Shown here piece after piece: positions 35,701 through 44,496 of a stretch of DNA of 64,000 nucleotides. Below the pieces are notes generated by a model that worked only from the letters and a program-made list of their open reading frames with translations, ran no database searches and was not told where the DNA came from. Both the position numbers and the translations under genes were made by a program. Each line of letters begins with the position of its first letter. Position 1 is the stretch's first letter. Source of the DNA: Marinilactibacillus sp042660675 (GTDB lineage: Bacteria; Bacillota; Bacilli; Lactobacillales; Carnobacteriaceae_A); the NCBI RefSeq assembly GCF_042660675.1, contig NZ_JBHSUL010000027.1, positions 248,001-312,000 of the forward strand, in the 5' to 3' direction.

Positions 35701-38700
35701 AGTAGTTATCCGGTACTAAACCATCAACTCTTATTTTGCCTTCAGAATCAGTTGATAAGTTCTCTTGGATTACGCCATTTTCTTCGCTTTCCAAAACAAA
35801 CTCTGCATTTTCTAGTAACGTATCATCTGCACTTATTTTAGTTAATTCAACAGATCCTAGATAATTGATTGCTTCAACCTCTACTGTGCTAGGTTCTGAT
35901 AACGCCGATGAATCGATATCAAATGTAATTGGATTCGTGTTTAAAACATAGCCTGCTGGTGCATTTATCTCAACAAAGCGATAAGAACCTGGCGCTAATC
36001 CATCGACTTGTAGTTCTCCATTTTCGTTTGTTCGTAAATCTGTGTATAAGACAAATCCACTGGTCGTTTCTAAACGGAACTCTGCATTTTGTAGTAAGGT
36101 TGAATCTGCTGCTCGTTTTGTTAAACGAACGGATCCTTGGTAATTTTGGAAATCACCTAGCGACTGAATACCAGGATCACCTTCATACTCAGATTCCACT
36201 ACAAACGTAATGGCTCTAGAATTCACTAGATAACCATTTGGTGCCTCTATTTCTTGTAAAGAATAGCTACCCGGAATTAGTCCTGTAGCTCTAACGACAC
36301 CTTCGCTATCAGAAGTTACCGTTTGAACAACATCTTCTTGATCATTGAGAATCTGGAAAACCGCTCCTGGTAAACCAACATTGTCATTTCCGATTTTTAC
36401 AAATTGAATATTACCTTGATAATTAATAAAGTTGTTATCAGCGACAACCATTTCTGGTGCTCCACCTGCTGAGTTTAATATTTTAAAATCTATCGGTTTT
36501 GTGTTTCTAATGTATCCTTCTCGTGCTGATGTTTCGATAAATTGATAATCCCCTGGTGCTAAGTCATCGACTTCAACTAGACCATCATCGTTTGATATAA
36601 GGTTACCTTCTTGAAGTTCACCATTACTGTTAATAACCTCAAATACTGCTCCAGATAAAGTTGTTCCAGAATTAGAAGTCTTGATCAGTTGGGCACTACC
36701 TTGATAGTTGACCGCTTCTACTTTAATTAGAGCTGGCGTTTTATCTGCTTCAGCTCCGACAATTACCTTAATAAGATCTTCGTTAATAAGATATCCTGTT
36801 GGTGCTGTTGTTTCTCTGAAGTAATAAGTTCCTGGTGCTAGGTTACTTACTGTAAGTTTACCATCTGGCTCAGTTATCAAATCTTCTCGGATAACAGATT
36901 GATCTTCTGTTTCCAGATTAAATACAGCTCCTGCAAGTTTGTTCCCTGAGGCATCTACCTTTTCTAGTTCCACAACACCTTGATAATTGATTGCTTCTAC
37001 ATTAAGAACTGATGGTTCGCCTTTAGCTTCTTCTTTTATATTAAAGGTAATGGGTTCAGTATTTAAAATATAGCCTTCCGGTGCTGCCTTTTCAACAAAT
37101 CTGTAAGCTCCTGGAGCCAAGTTTTCTACGATAATGATTCCTTCATCATTTGTTCGCAAATCACTTTGTAATAGGTTTCCTTCAGAATCTTCTAAATTGA
37201 ATACCGCACCCGTTGTGATTGGTACTTCTTCAACGGATCGTTTAGTTAATTGGACCGTTCTTTGATAATTATTGAAATCAGATAGTGACTGAACTTCTGG
37301 TTCGCCTTCTGCTGTTTCATCAATTATGAATTCTACTCGTTCCGTATTGATCAAGTAACCTGCTGGCGCCTGAGTTTCTTCAAAATAATATCTTCCCGGT
37401 GCAAGATCTGTTACTTCTACTTTTCCATCTTCTTGAGAGATGATGACTTCTTGTACGACATAGTTTTCATCATCTGGATTCAATTCTGCATTCACTACTC
37501 GGAATTCTGCTCCAGATAAGGTTTGAGTTTCTTCGTTTGAACCACTGACCTTATTGAATTCAATAGAACCCTGATAATTAACGGCTATTAACGTTTTTAA
37601 TTCAGGCACTCCGTCAGAAATTGGATTAATCGTAAAGTCTATAGATTCTGTGTTTCTGATATAGCCTTCTGGCGCTGTTTTCTCCACAAATTTATATTCA
37701 CCAGGTACCAAGTTTTTTACACGGATTTGTCCTTGATCGTTCGATGTGAATGCCCCTATTAGAACGTTATCCCCAGTGTACAATTCAAAGACAGCATTCT
37801 CTAAGTCTATTGTACCCGTTGAGTCTGTTTTCGTTAACAGAACTTCTCCTTGGTAGTTTCTAATATCTCCTAAAGATTTAATACCTATAGCTCCGGCATA
37901 TTTTTCTGGAATGTCAAAATCAATCGTCTTCGTATCCAAGATATATCCTTCTGGTGCTTCTGTCTCTCTTAAGGTGTATGCTCCTGGTGCTAGACCAGTT
38001 GCTGTAACCACACCTTCACTATTTGAAACAAGATTTCCTTGAATCACATTTTGATTAGCATCCATAATTTCAAAAATAGCATTTTCTAAGCCAGTTGCTC
38101 CATCTGTTTTAACAAATTGAATAGACCCTTGGTAGTTTACGAATGGTTCTTCTACTTCTACTACAGATGGTGCGCCATCTGCTGTTTCTGCAATCGTAAA
38201 CGGTGCACTAGAATCTGTGTTTCTAATATAACCAGTAGGTGCTGTGACTTCTCTAAACTGGTAAGTTCCTGGCGCTAGACCAGTTGCTGTAACCACACCC
38301 TCTACACTTGTCAGATCACTTGCAACCACTTCTTTAGTTTCTGCGTCGATTACTTCAAAAGTTCCACCACTCACATTCCCTCTAGCTGCATCTGTTTTTT
38401 TCAGCTGTGCTGAACCTTGATAATTTCTAAATTCAACAGTAGGGATCTCTTGTGTCCCGTTGTCTTCCAGTCGAATAACAAATTCCGATCGTCTAGTATT
38501 TAAAATATATCCTTCTGGTGCTTCAGCTTCTTCTATAAAGTAATTATCTGGTGCTAAATCTTCAACGGTAATCGTTCCGTCTTCAGCAACAACGTTATCC
38601 CTTACCAGTGTTTGTTCAGAATCAAAGATTCTATAGATTACATTGTCATTAATTCTTTGACCGCGATCGTCCACTTTATTGATTGTTACTTTAGTGAGCG

Positions 38701-41700
38701 CATTTACATAAGTTACATTCATCATTGGATTATCGTCAGTATGAGCAAGCTGAACTCTGATGCCTTCTGCTAGTTCATCACTGATTACATATCCTTCTGG
38801 TACTTGGACTTCTCTTAATAGGTAATTCCCTCTTCTAAGATTTCCAAATTCTAATTCACCGTCAGCATTCGTTTCTCCAGTACGCAATAATTGTTGGCCA
38901 TTACTAGTATATAGATTGAAGACCGCTCCAGCTAATTGTTCTCCTGATTCATTTTCTTTTTGAATCACAAAGCTTCCTCGAACAGCTGAACCAGACCCGC
39001 CTCCGGCATTGCTTTTGACTATATTAATCTCTTCTTCTGTATTAGTAGCAAAACTTACGTTTAACCCCTCAATTTTAAACTGGTTGGTGATATTTTCACC
39101 TCTTCCAACTAAAGGATCAATAAACGAACTATATTCTAAAATGTAAGCTTTATTAATTTCATCGTTAAAAGATAATATAAATTCTTGGTAGCCTGTCTCA
39201 CTATCAGTATCAATTGTTAAATTGTATTCTTTGCCTTCTTCAAGAATGACTTCTGTTTTAGAAAGTTCTCCTGAAGCATTAACAGATGCCTCGTAAACTC
39301 TAAACGTTTCTTCTAGTAAAATTGAATTCAAGTCTGGATTATCTGTTAACTTAAATTGGGAAATCGTTGATTGATTTGGATTCATTTCTATTGTCCAGTC
39401 AATTCTCTCATTAGATTCCCCGGCTTGATTCCCAAATTTCTTCCCATATAAACCACCATTTGGAATACTAACTAAAGCCGGCAATGTAAACGTTTCTCCA
39501 TTTGTAACGACCGCTGTATTTTCAACTCTACTGTCTTGTGCCAGATTATTCTTGAATCGAGTTTTAAACTCAACTCCAATCGCTGTATGCTCACCTATCA
39601 TAGAATCAGATAAGCTAACATCCAGTGTTTCATCGTTATCTTGGTTTGGAAAAGTCATAGTATAATTTTCAACGTTCAGGTCTGTTTTACTGATAATTGC
39701 TCCAGATTCATTGATTCTATATTCATATACAGTTAAAGATTCTTCAACCATTTCTTGATTTGCGGGTATTTTATCTGAAATTTTATAATTTTCCTGAATC
39801 GGTAGACGTGCATAGTTTGTGTTCACTGCCCATGTAATTTCTTGAGTTACAGCGTTGTAGGATCCTGATTTCACTCCGTTACTTGCTGTATAACGGGTAT
39901 TCCCACCATCAACCTGTCCACTTTCTATAGTATACTTTCTATCGGCTAATTCCCAATCTATAGAAGCATGGTTTCTGTAGACTCCTGATCCATCTGAGTT
40001 TCTTTCAAAATGAGTTGTATATTGCAAATTAAGTGGCTGGTTAATTGGTTGGGTGAATTCTATAACGAATCCTCCAGCTCTGCCTTCGGATTGGTCAGGT
40101 TCATTATAAACTAATGTATAGTCTGTAAATTCTTCTTCTCCATTCATAATTCTCAATTCAAATTTCGAATGATTTGTTTCATTTTTTATTAAAGTCAAAC
40201 CATCACCAGTAAAGGTATCTGTAAGCACTAAGTTATCCATCCGATAACTATTTCCGTTAATAGCTATATTCCAAGAAATCGTTTTTTGATCAATATTGGT
40301 ATTTGTTCGACGTTTGATTAAGCCCTGTTGTGTCCAAGTCCCTCTACTACCGTCGTTTTTTTCAGTTCCCGTCTCAATATTATTTGAAATTGCTCCACTA
40401 TTATCTACTATACCTGTGCCTTTTGAGCCTCTAAGGTTAGTTGTATATCGGATTTGGTAAGCTTGCTGGTCAATATCTTCTAAGAACTCAAGGTTAAATC
40501 CTGAAAAGTCTGATTGAATTTCTAGTTTATAATTGTTGTTATCAATCGGTGTTTCACTTACCGTAGCTGCACCATTTTCATCAATCATAACTGGATATAC
40601 ACTCAGATTATCTTCACTTAGTCCCATTGATCCGACTGGTGACCAGTTATCTTGAATGGTCGCTTTATCAGCATCAATATACTTTTCATTGTAGTTGTAA
40701 TTGATTGTCCATTCAAAAGTTTGACTAGTAGCATCATATTTTGGATCAAGTTTCTCAATCGCTTTACCATACCCGCTACTTACAGTGGCTCTTGCATTAT
40801 GATTTTGATTGTTATTACTAAGAACGGCATTATTAGTAAAGGTTTGATTTCCATCAAAACCTTCACTTGGTTCTACGATCTCAGTGACATATTTTATACG
40901 GTATGCTTGTTGAGATTCTGTTTCGTTAAGTCCATCAAAGGTTATGAGAGGATTGCCTTCTTCATCTATATTCAATGAGTATTTACTTGGATCCAATACC
41001 TCTACTTCTGTCTTATTCCCAGATGACGTCATTTGTAGGCGGACGATTTCTAGAGATTCTTCTTTATAAATCATATTACGAGGTAACTCATCTGTTACTG
41101 AAGCATTTATCAATGTAGCTAACGTTGTATTGATATCTACCGTCCAAGACGCTTCACTAGAATTGAATCCTTCTTTGTTGATTGTTCCACTTTTATCAAC
41201 TAGACTTCCACCTTTTGGAATAACAGGGAAATTAATCGTAAATTCAGGAAGATCTTCAAAAATAATTTCTTGTTCTATTGCGTCACTTAGTGCAGATTCA
41301 TCCAAAATAATCTCAAACCAGAAATCACCACTTGCATCATCTCCATCAATATTATCATTGAATGTAAAAGTCACTACTCCAGCGTTATTCACCGCCCATG
41401 TTCCTACGTCACCTAATGTACCATTCGTTCCAGAAACCGGTCTAAACTGTGCTGGTAAGTTGAAACTAAATACATCTCCGCCGGATACTGTATGACCTTC
41501 TGATAATAACCAGTCAAAAGAAAGTCTCCCAACTGGCTTTGCATTCAAGTCATACGGGTAATCTGCTCCAAAGACTTTATCTTGACTATCTGTGAATCTC
41601 ACATTCCTCAGCATCATTTGGGAGTCTGTCGCTTGTATATTCATTGCACTCATCATCTGTGATTCTTCAAGTTCATTAAACTCTTCACTAATGACTGATT

Positions 41701-42313
41701 CTTCCTCAGTCGTAGTCGCTTCTGTTGTTTCCTCTTCGATAGTTACTACTTCAACTTCTTGGATACTTTCAGTAGCCTCGTTGTCACTTTCTTCTGCATT
41801 TTGTTCGGAAATTTCTGTAACGCTTTCATTTAACGTATATTGAATTGTCTTTTCAAAGTTTTTCCCTAAGAGGGATACTCCAAGTATGTCTGTTGTTTTC
41901 CCTGGTGTAGTAATGTACAGACCTTTTACTGTAATTGAAGTCGTTCCACTATATTCTTTATCGTTGAAAGATAAGTAGACATTCTGTCCTTCAACTCTAT
42001 ACGTACCAATTTCTTCTGCTTCCGAAATAATAACTTGTTCTTGCATCATAGCAAGTTCGAAGTTTTCTGATACGCTTATGACAACTTCTTTCGTCTCTTG
42101 CGCTGCTTTTGATTCAATTTCAAGTTCGAGTTGTAGTTCTTGTTCACTTTCATCGAAGCTTAATACCGATGAATCATCGCTTCCTTCTTGTGTGACGTCT
42201 ATTATACTGACTAGTGCCTTTGACTCAATCATTTCCGCAATAGCCGTCATCGATGGCCAGAGCGTCTGTAATAACAGAACCATTAGCATACTGATGTGTA
42301 TTTTCTTTTTCAT
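32774..42313 (-). CDS. Giant LPXTG adhesin with collagen-binding-type and 21 Cna_B-type domains
   Basis: A 3179-residue cell-wall adhesin. A signal peptide (SMLMVLLLQTLWPSMTAIA) occupies about residues 1-26, then an Ig-like segment and an E/T-rich stretch to about 230. Residues 234-1100 hold an MSCRAMM-like head: an SdrG-type domain (VRFTDSQDKVF onward) and about five collagen-binding-like units. Residues 1113-3085 are 21 tandem Cna_B/SpaA-type domains of about 94 residues, each with an LTK-type lysine near its start and an E-T/K-APxGY motif, the usual Lys and Glu of intramolecular isopeptide bonds. The C-terminus has LPQTG at about 3144, a membrane helix and RKK, for sortase anchoring. The ligand is unknown. 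A broken Mga-type regulator lies just upstream. Confidence 0.93.
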   Translation of the reverse strand: MKKKIHISMLMVLLLQTLWPSMTAIAEMIESKALVSIIDVTQEGSDDSSVLSFDESEQELQLELEIESKAAQETKEVVISVSENFELAMMQEQVIISEAEEIGTYRVEGQNVYLSFNDKEYSGTTSITVKGLYITTPGKTTDILGVSLLGKNFEKTIQYTLNESVTEISEQNAEESDNEATESIQEVEVVTIEEETTEATTTEEESVISEEFNELEESQMMSAMNIQATDSQMMLRNVRFTDSQDKVFGADYPYDLNAKPVGRLSFDWLLSEGHTVSGGDVFSFNLPAQFRPVSGTNGTLGDVGTWAVNNAGVVTFTFNDNIDGDDASGDFWFEIILDESALSDAIEQEIIFEDLPEFTINFPVIPKGGSLVDKSGTINKEGFNSSEASWTVDINTTLATLINASVTDELPRNMIYKEESLEIVRLQMTSSGNKTEVEVLDPSKYSLNIDEEGNPLITFDGLNETESQQAYRIKYVTEIVEPSEGFDGNQTFTNNAVLSNNNQNHNARATVSSGYGKAIEKLDPKYDATSQTFEWTINYNYNEKYIDADKATIQDNWSPVGSMGLSEDNLSVYPVMIDENGAATVSETPIDNNNYKLEIQSDFSGFNLEFLEDIDQQAYQIRYTTNLRGSKGTGIVDNSGAISNNIETGTEKNDGSRGTWTQQGLIKRRTNTNIDQKTISWNIAINGNSYRMDNLVLTDTFTGDGLTLIKNETNHSKFELRIMNGEEEFTDYTLVYNEPDQSEGRAGGFVIEFTQPINQPLNLQYTTHFERNSDGSGVYRNHASIDWELADRKYTIESGQVDGGNTRYTASNGVKSGSYNAVTQEITWAVNTNYARLPIQENYKISDKIPANQEMVEESLTVYEYRINESGAIISKTDLNVENYTMTFPNQDNDETLDVSLSDSMIGEHTAIGVEFKTRFKNNLAQDSRVENTAVVTNGETFTLPALVSIPNGGLYGKKFGNQAGESNERIDWTIEMNPNQSTISQFKLTDNPDLNSILLEETFRVYEASVNASGELSKTEVILEEGKEYNLTIDTDSETGYQEFILSFNDEINKAYILEYSSFIDPLVGRGENITNQFKIEGLNVSFATNTEEEINIVKSNAGGGSGSAVRGSFVIQKENESGEQLAGAVFNLYTSNGQQLLRTGETNADGELEFGNLRRGNYLLREVQVPEGYVISDELAEGIRVQLAHTDDNPMMNVTYVNALTKVTINKVDDRGQRINDNVIYRIFDSEQTLVRDNVVAEDGTITVEDLAPDNYFIEEAEAPEGYILNTRRSEFVIRLEDNGTQEIPTVEFRNYQGSAQLKKTDAARGNVSGGTFEVIDAETKEVVASDLTSVEGVVTATGLAPGTYQFREVTAPTGYIRNTDSSAPFTIAETADGAPSVVEVEEPFVNYQGSIQFVKTDGATGLENAIFEIMDANQNVIQGNLVSNSEGVVTATGLAPGAYTLRETEAPEGYILDTKTIDFDIPEKYAGAIGIKSLGDIRNYQGEVLLTKTDSTGTIDLENAVFELYTGDNVLIGAFTSNDQGQIRVKNLVPGEYKFVEKTAPEGYIRNTESIDFTINPISDGVPELKTLIAVNYQGSIEFNKVSGSNEETQTLSGAEFRVVNAELNPDDENYVVQEVIISQEDGKVEVTDLAPGRYYFEETQAPAGYLINTERVEFIIDETAEGEPEVQSLSDFNNYQRTVQLTKRSVEEVPITTGAVFNLEDSEGNLLQSDLRTNDEGIIIVENLAPGAYRFVEKAAPEGYILNTEPITFNIKEEAKGEPSVLNVEAINYQGVVELEKVDASGNKLAGAVFNLETEDQSVIREDLITEPDGKLTVSNLAPGTYYFRETTAPTGYLINEDLIKVIVGAEADKTPALIKVEAVNYQGSAQLIKTSNSGTTLSGAVFEVINSNGELQEGNLISNDDGLVEVDDLAPGDYQFIETSAREGYIRNTKPIDFKILNSAGGAPEMVVADNNFINYQGNIQFVKIGNDNVGLPGAVFQILNDQEDVVQTVTSDSEGVVRATGLIPGSYSLQEIEAPNGYLVNSRAITFVVESEYEGDPGIQSLGDFQNYQGSVRLTKRAADSTLLQNAEFRLETTSGFVLYTDLRTNENGELQVDGLAPGSYRFVEINAPAGYVLNTNPITFDIDSSALSEPSTVEVEAINYLGSVELTKISADDTLLENAEFVLESEENGVIQENLSTDSEGKIRVDGLVPDNYFFRETKAPEGYVVNNELVKFTIDPESKGIPVLQEVEAINYQGSVRLVKTDQTGRVLSGAVFDLVDSEDQVIENNLESTTTGEILVDGLAPGEYHFIETQAPEGYIINTSPVGFTIVDSALGEPVEVTADAGFMNYQGSIQFIKVDNNIGISGAIFQIVNDRDEVILSTLISDANGVVRADELAPGTYYLEETAAPVGYVRNTERIQFTIAAENAGDPGVQALGDFHNYKGSVTLTKQSANQTVLEGAEFRLETIDGQALQSGLVTGANGELTVANLAPGSYRFIETKAPAGHVLNTEPIEFTIDPTAYAIPLNKSVNAVNYQGSVELTKVSKNDEPLEQAVFSLMNQDSKMIHETLTTNSEGKIRVDGLAPGTYTFKEIKAPVGYILNEEEVTFTIDALAEGTPNVQSVEAINYKGQARLVKTDAAGEILSEATFDLLDQAGNVIRESLISDVNGLITVSDLAPGDYRFIETKAPDGYILNTMPVDFTIEASSLKEPVEVIADASFENYQGSIQFAKVDQETGIPGAIFQIVDESDLVVQTDLISDENGIVRAEGLAPGTYYLKETKAPNGYVLNTEQIAFTVEADHAGNPGVMTLGDFPNYQGTARLTKYSSEETVLEGAEFRLETVAGFVLETGLITDKNGVLSVNTLAPGAYQFVETKAPTGYVLNTEPVEFEIESVAKSEPVIVEVAAINYQGTVQLSKVTETGEALPGATFALFDADSLDVEQEVVSDEQGIVRFAQLAPGNYIIRETQPVIGYIRNTREVEVIIEDSSSGQPVVTDLGEFTNYQGAVLLTKRDSADATITLAETAFTLFDQSGTELMADIVTNADGQVEVDGLAPGEYHFIETQAPPGYDISYIPIEFEIEPETVDKPEMVLATATNSKLIITEPTEDSELIIKTPKPVLNQESNRGLNSNVITKLTTDPEVIKPVKTNQSQSKLPQTGFQQYGGIALLGGVLTLMGTGIFLSNRKKVK
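33059..38977 (-). repeat. Array of 21 tandem Cna_B-domain repeats
   Basis: Each unit encodes about 94 residues and most end in NYQ before the next G-S/T/A-V. Units 1 and 2 are the most divergent. Unit 6 carries an insertion of about ten residues (NPDDENYVVQ region). Confidence 0.92.
33332..36700 (-). repeat. Three copies of a four-domain, 1122-bp super-repeat
   Basis: Domains 9-20 fall into types A-B-C-D repeated three times. Type A ends in ADxxFxNYQ; type B starts SIQFxKV and ends GDPGVxxLGDFxNYQ; type C has GAEFRLET; type D ends in VEAINYQ. The same codon in type C domains lies at 33831, 34953, 36075 and 37197, exactly 1122 bp apart. A type B marker lies at 33906 and 35028. So phase also holds back to domain 7. 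Confidence 0.85.
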
Positions 42314-42430
42314 CTTTTTCTCCTTTTTCTTATAGATGATACTGTTCTTTTTTCTTTAAGTATTGGTTCTTTATATCACCCGTTACTCCTTTCTTTTTCT
42401 TCCTCCACGTGATAGACCTTCCGTATTAAT

Positions 42431-42459
42431 ATACTATTCATTTCACCACTTGCTCTCAA
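42431..42459 (-). promoter_or_regulatory. Promoter of the adhesin gene
   Basis: TTGAGA, 17 bp and TAGTAT on the minus strand, about 120 bp before the adhesin start. A long 5' leader follows, ending in AAAAAGGAG before the ATG. Confidence 0.45.
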
Positions 42460-42510
42460 ATCATTAAAGGTCCGTAACTAGATCCTTTTTGACATTGAGT
42501 ATTTTTACAC

Positions 42511-42549
42511 AAAAAAATAAGCTGAAAGTAAGGCACTCTCAGCTTATTT
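42511..42549 (-). terminator. Rho-independent terminator of the Mga-like gene
   Basis: AAATAAGCTGAGAGT pairs with ACTTTCAGCTTATTT, followed by seven T on the minus strand. It separates the regulator from the adhesin transcript. Confidence 0.85.
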
Positions 42550-42562
42550 GGTAATATTATGT

Positions 42563-44087
42563 TCAACTTTGTATTAAAAGCTCATCGAGCTTATTAGTTG
42601 ATTTATTTAGTTTGATTGTATCAATTTTTTCTTGAATTCGTCTTAAATCTTTTTTGGTAGGGTAACTGTTAATCACAACGGATGGTTTATCTGAATATGT
42701 TCCTAATGAAAAAGTAGTAATGATTAGATCTTGTTCTATCCCCTCTAGAAGATGTGGCGTCAACTGCATTTTGTCATATAACTCCACAGAAACTGTTCCA
42801 TGAAAATGTTGATTCATGACATCTTGGATCATCTCTGCATGTTCTTGATCATATCTACTGATAACCATAACCGTCGTTTTTTCTTCTTGATCGATTAAAG
42901 CTGGAATCAAGCCTTTCCAACCAATAGTTAGGATGTAAAAGACTTCATTTTTTCCTTTTCGATTCAAATAAGTATTTGTTCTATCTAATGTCTCATCAAT
43001 CATATCAAAAGTAGCGCTCGTATATTCTGGAAATTCTTGTTTCATTTGCTGAACAAATAATTTTTTCTGACTAAATAAAATGCTTGAAGCGGAGTTCAAT
43101 TTCCCTTTATTCAATAAACCCAATAAATTTACAATATTGTACAAATCTAAAATAATATCCTCTTTATTTAAAAGTGGAATGTTCATTATTTCTGATAATT
43201 CTGCAAGTGACTGATCTAATATGGTTATACTATTACGGATCTTTTGGTCTTCCAAACTTGATTCTTCTAGTGATTCATAGTTTGGAATAAAATTAGAATT
43301 AATAAATCCAGCCAGCAACTGTTCAACAATATCTTTAGTCACTTTTATTTTGAGTGTCTTTTCCATGATTAATTTGATCGGTTGTTTGGATACGATGGAG
43401 TATATTTTGTCCGCAAAAGCGGTTTGTCTCACCGTTACATGATGCAGATTTTTCGCTCTAAAATAGGCGACTATGATCCAATGCTTGACTCTAGTATAAT
43501 CAGCGTAATCCAAATTCATATGTAATAATCTCACTACTGTTGTGAGTAATTTTTCAACCAATGTCTGATTAATGGAATCAAACGGCCACTCCAAAAGGAG
43601 AATAACATTCATAAAAGTAATGACCATAAAAATTACGTATCGTTCCTTCGTTACCAACGACCCTACAAGGATTTATTTCTATTTGAATCGCTGTATCTAC
43701 TAGTAGTCCATTCATTCTTTTGATTAATCTAGTTAGAGTAGATGAACTCGTAAACAAAGATTCAGCCAACTCAGGAATTTGCGCTTCGTTTTCGTAGAGT
43801 AAAAGCTCTAATAGTTGAAAAGCCATACTATTTTTTAAAAAAGAGCGATAAATAGTGTCTATACTGTCGTTTTCCGATAATTTGAAATAGATTCCTTTAT
43901 GAGATGTCTCCCAAGTGCCCTCAACGTAGTCTTGTTTCATCAGACTAATATCTTTCTTCAAAACATTTTCTGAATAGCCCGTTTGTTCTGATAATTCTTT
44001 TAAAGTGACCCAATTTTCTTTCGAATCGAGATATTCAATAATTTCTAGCTTTCTTAATTCATTTGAATCTAGCAACTTTCTTAACAT
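42563..44087 (-). pseudogene. Mga/AtxA-type regulator with a frameshift
   Basis: Two overlapping frames together make one protein of about 505 residues. The first (44087-43578) has an N-terminal winged helix (LKELSEQTGYSENVLKKDIS) and the second Mga helix-turn-helix. It runs out of frame at CYSPFGVAV. The second resumes as EWPFDSINQTLVEKLL with the PRD-like middle and an EIIB-like C-terminal domain. Deleting one base in CCTTTTGG (43591-43598) joins them as SPFEWPFDS. Mga-type proteins often activate surface adhesins, and the giant adhesin lies just downstream. The break is either a real mutation, a variable site or a sequence error. Confidence 0.78.
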
Positions 44088-44190
44088 CTTTTCACCTTCT
44101 CAGTATACTGTTTAGAACATTATACAATTTAATTCTTTTTTTCTACTAGTTAATCTTGTCCGATTTCCAACATTCTTATAAATTCATCAG

Positions 44191-44219
44191 TTGCAATTTA
44201 TGAATATCTCTTATATAAT
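44191..44219 (+). promoter_or_regulatory. Promoter of rpmF
   Basis: TTGCAA, exactly 17 bp, and a perfect TATAAT on the plus strand, about 64 bp before the rpmF start. Confidence 0.75.
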
Positions 44220-44221
44220 CT

Positions 44222-44242
44222 AAATCGTAACGTTTACGTTTT
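44222..44242. promoter_or_regulatory. Zur-like operator on the rpmF promoter
   Basis: AAATCGTAACGTTTACGTTTT matches the Bacillus Zur box (AAATCGTAATNATTACGATTT) at 17 of 20 defined positions. It starts two bases after the -10 and covers the expected transcription start, a repressor position. Confidence 0.5.
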
Positions 44243-44282
44243 ATAAATATTCTGAAGATGACTAGAAAGGACGATATCAAAT

Positions 44283-44450
44283 ATGGCCGTACCAAAACGT
44301 AGAAGGTCGACTTCTAAGAAAAAGAAACAACGTACACATAAGCAATTGAAAGCTCCAAATATCTCTTATGATGAAAAATTGGGAGAATACCGTATGAGTC
44401 ATCGCGTGTCTAAAAGTGGTTACTATAACGGAAAGAAAGTGATCGATTAA
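44283..44450 (+). CDS. rpmF: Ribosomal protein bL32, cysteine-free form
   Basis: A 55-residue basic protein starting MAVPKRRRSTSKKKKQRTH, with SHRVSKSGYYNGKK near the end, the usual L32 ends. It is a component of the large ribosomal subunit. It has no cysteine, so it is the zinc-independent (C-minus) form. It stands alone, without the usual DUF177/YceD neighbour, and has a strong promoter with a Zur-like site. That arrangement is typical of zinc-starvation ribosomal paralogues, although some Lactobacillales have only a C-minus L32. The ribosome site is GAAAGGA, about 11 nt upstream. Confidence 0.93.
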   Translation: MAVPKRRRSTSKKKKQRTHKQLKAPNISYDEKLGEYRMSHRVSKSGYYNGKKVID

Positions 44451-44462
44451 TCAAAACGATTG

Positions 44463-44496
44463 AAAAAGACAACCATAGCTTACTGGTTGTCTTTTT
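44463..44496 (+). terminator. Rho-independent terminator of rpmF
   Basis: AAAAAGACAACC pairs with GGTTGTCTTTTT across a 10-base loop. It overlaps the last codons of the converging metallo-hydrolase gene and may serve both strands. Confidence 0.88.

Noticed and set aside
33059..38977. CRISPR-like or satellite DNA repeats
   Set aside because: The periodicity is explained by protein domains of about 94 residues and the four-domain cycle; there are no short identical repeats with unique spacers.
32916..42335. Plus-strand open frames opposite the adhesin gene
   Set aside because: They mirror the low-complexity and repeated codons of the minus-strand gene, have no ribosome sites and match no family.
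43591..43598. Programmed frameshift in the Mga-like gene
   Set aside because: The shift needed is +1 (or -2), and there is no X-XXY-YYZ slippery heptamer or following pseudoknot that I can see. A one-base mutation or error is simpler.
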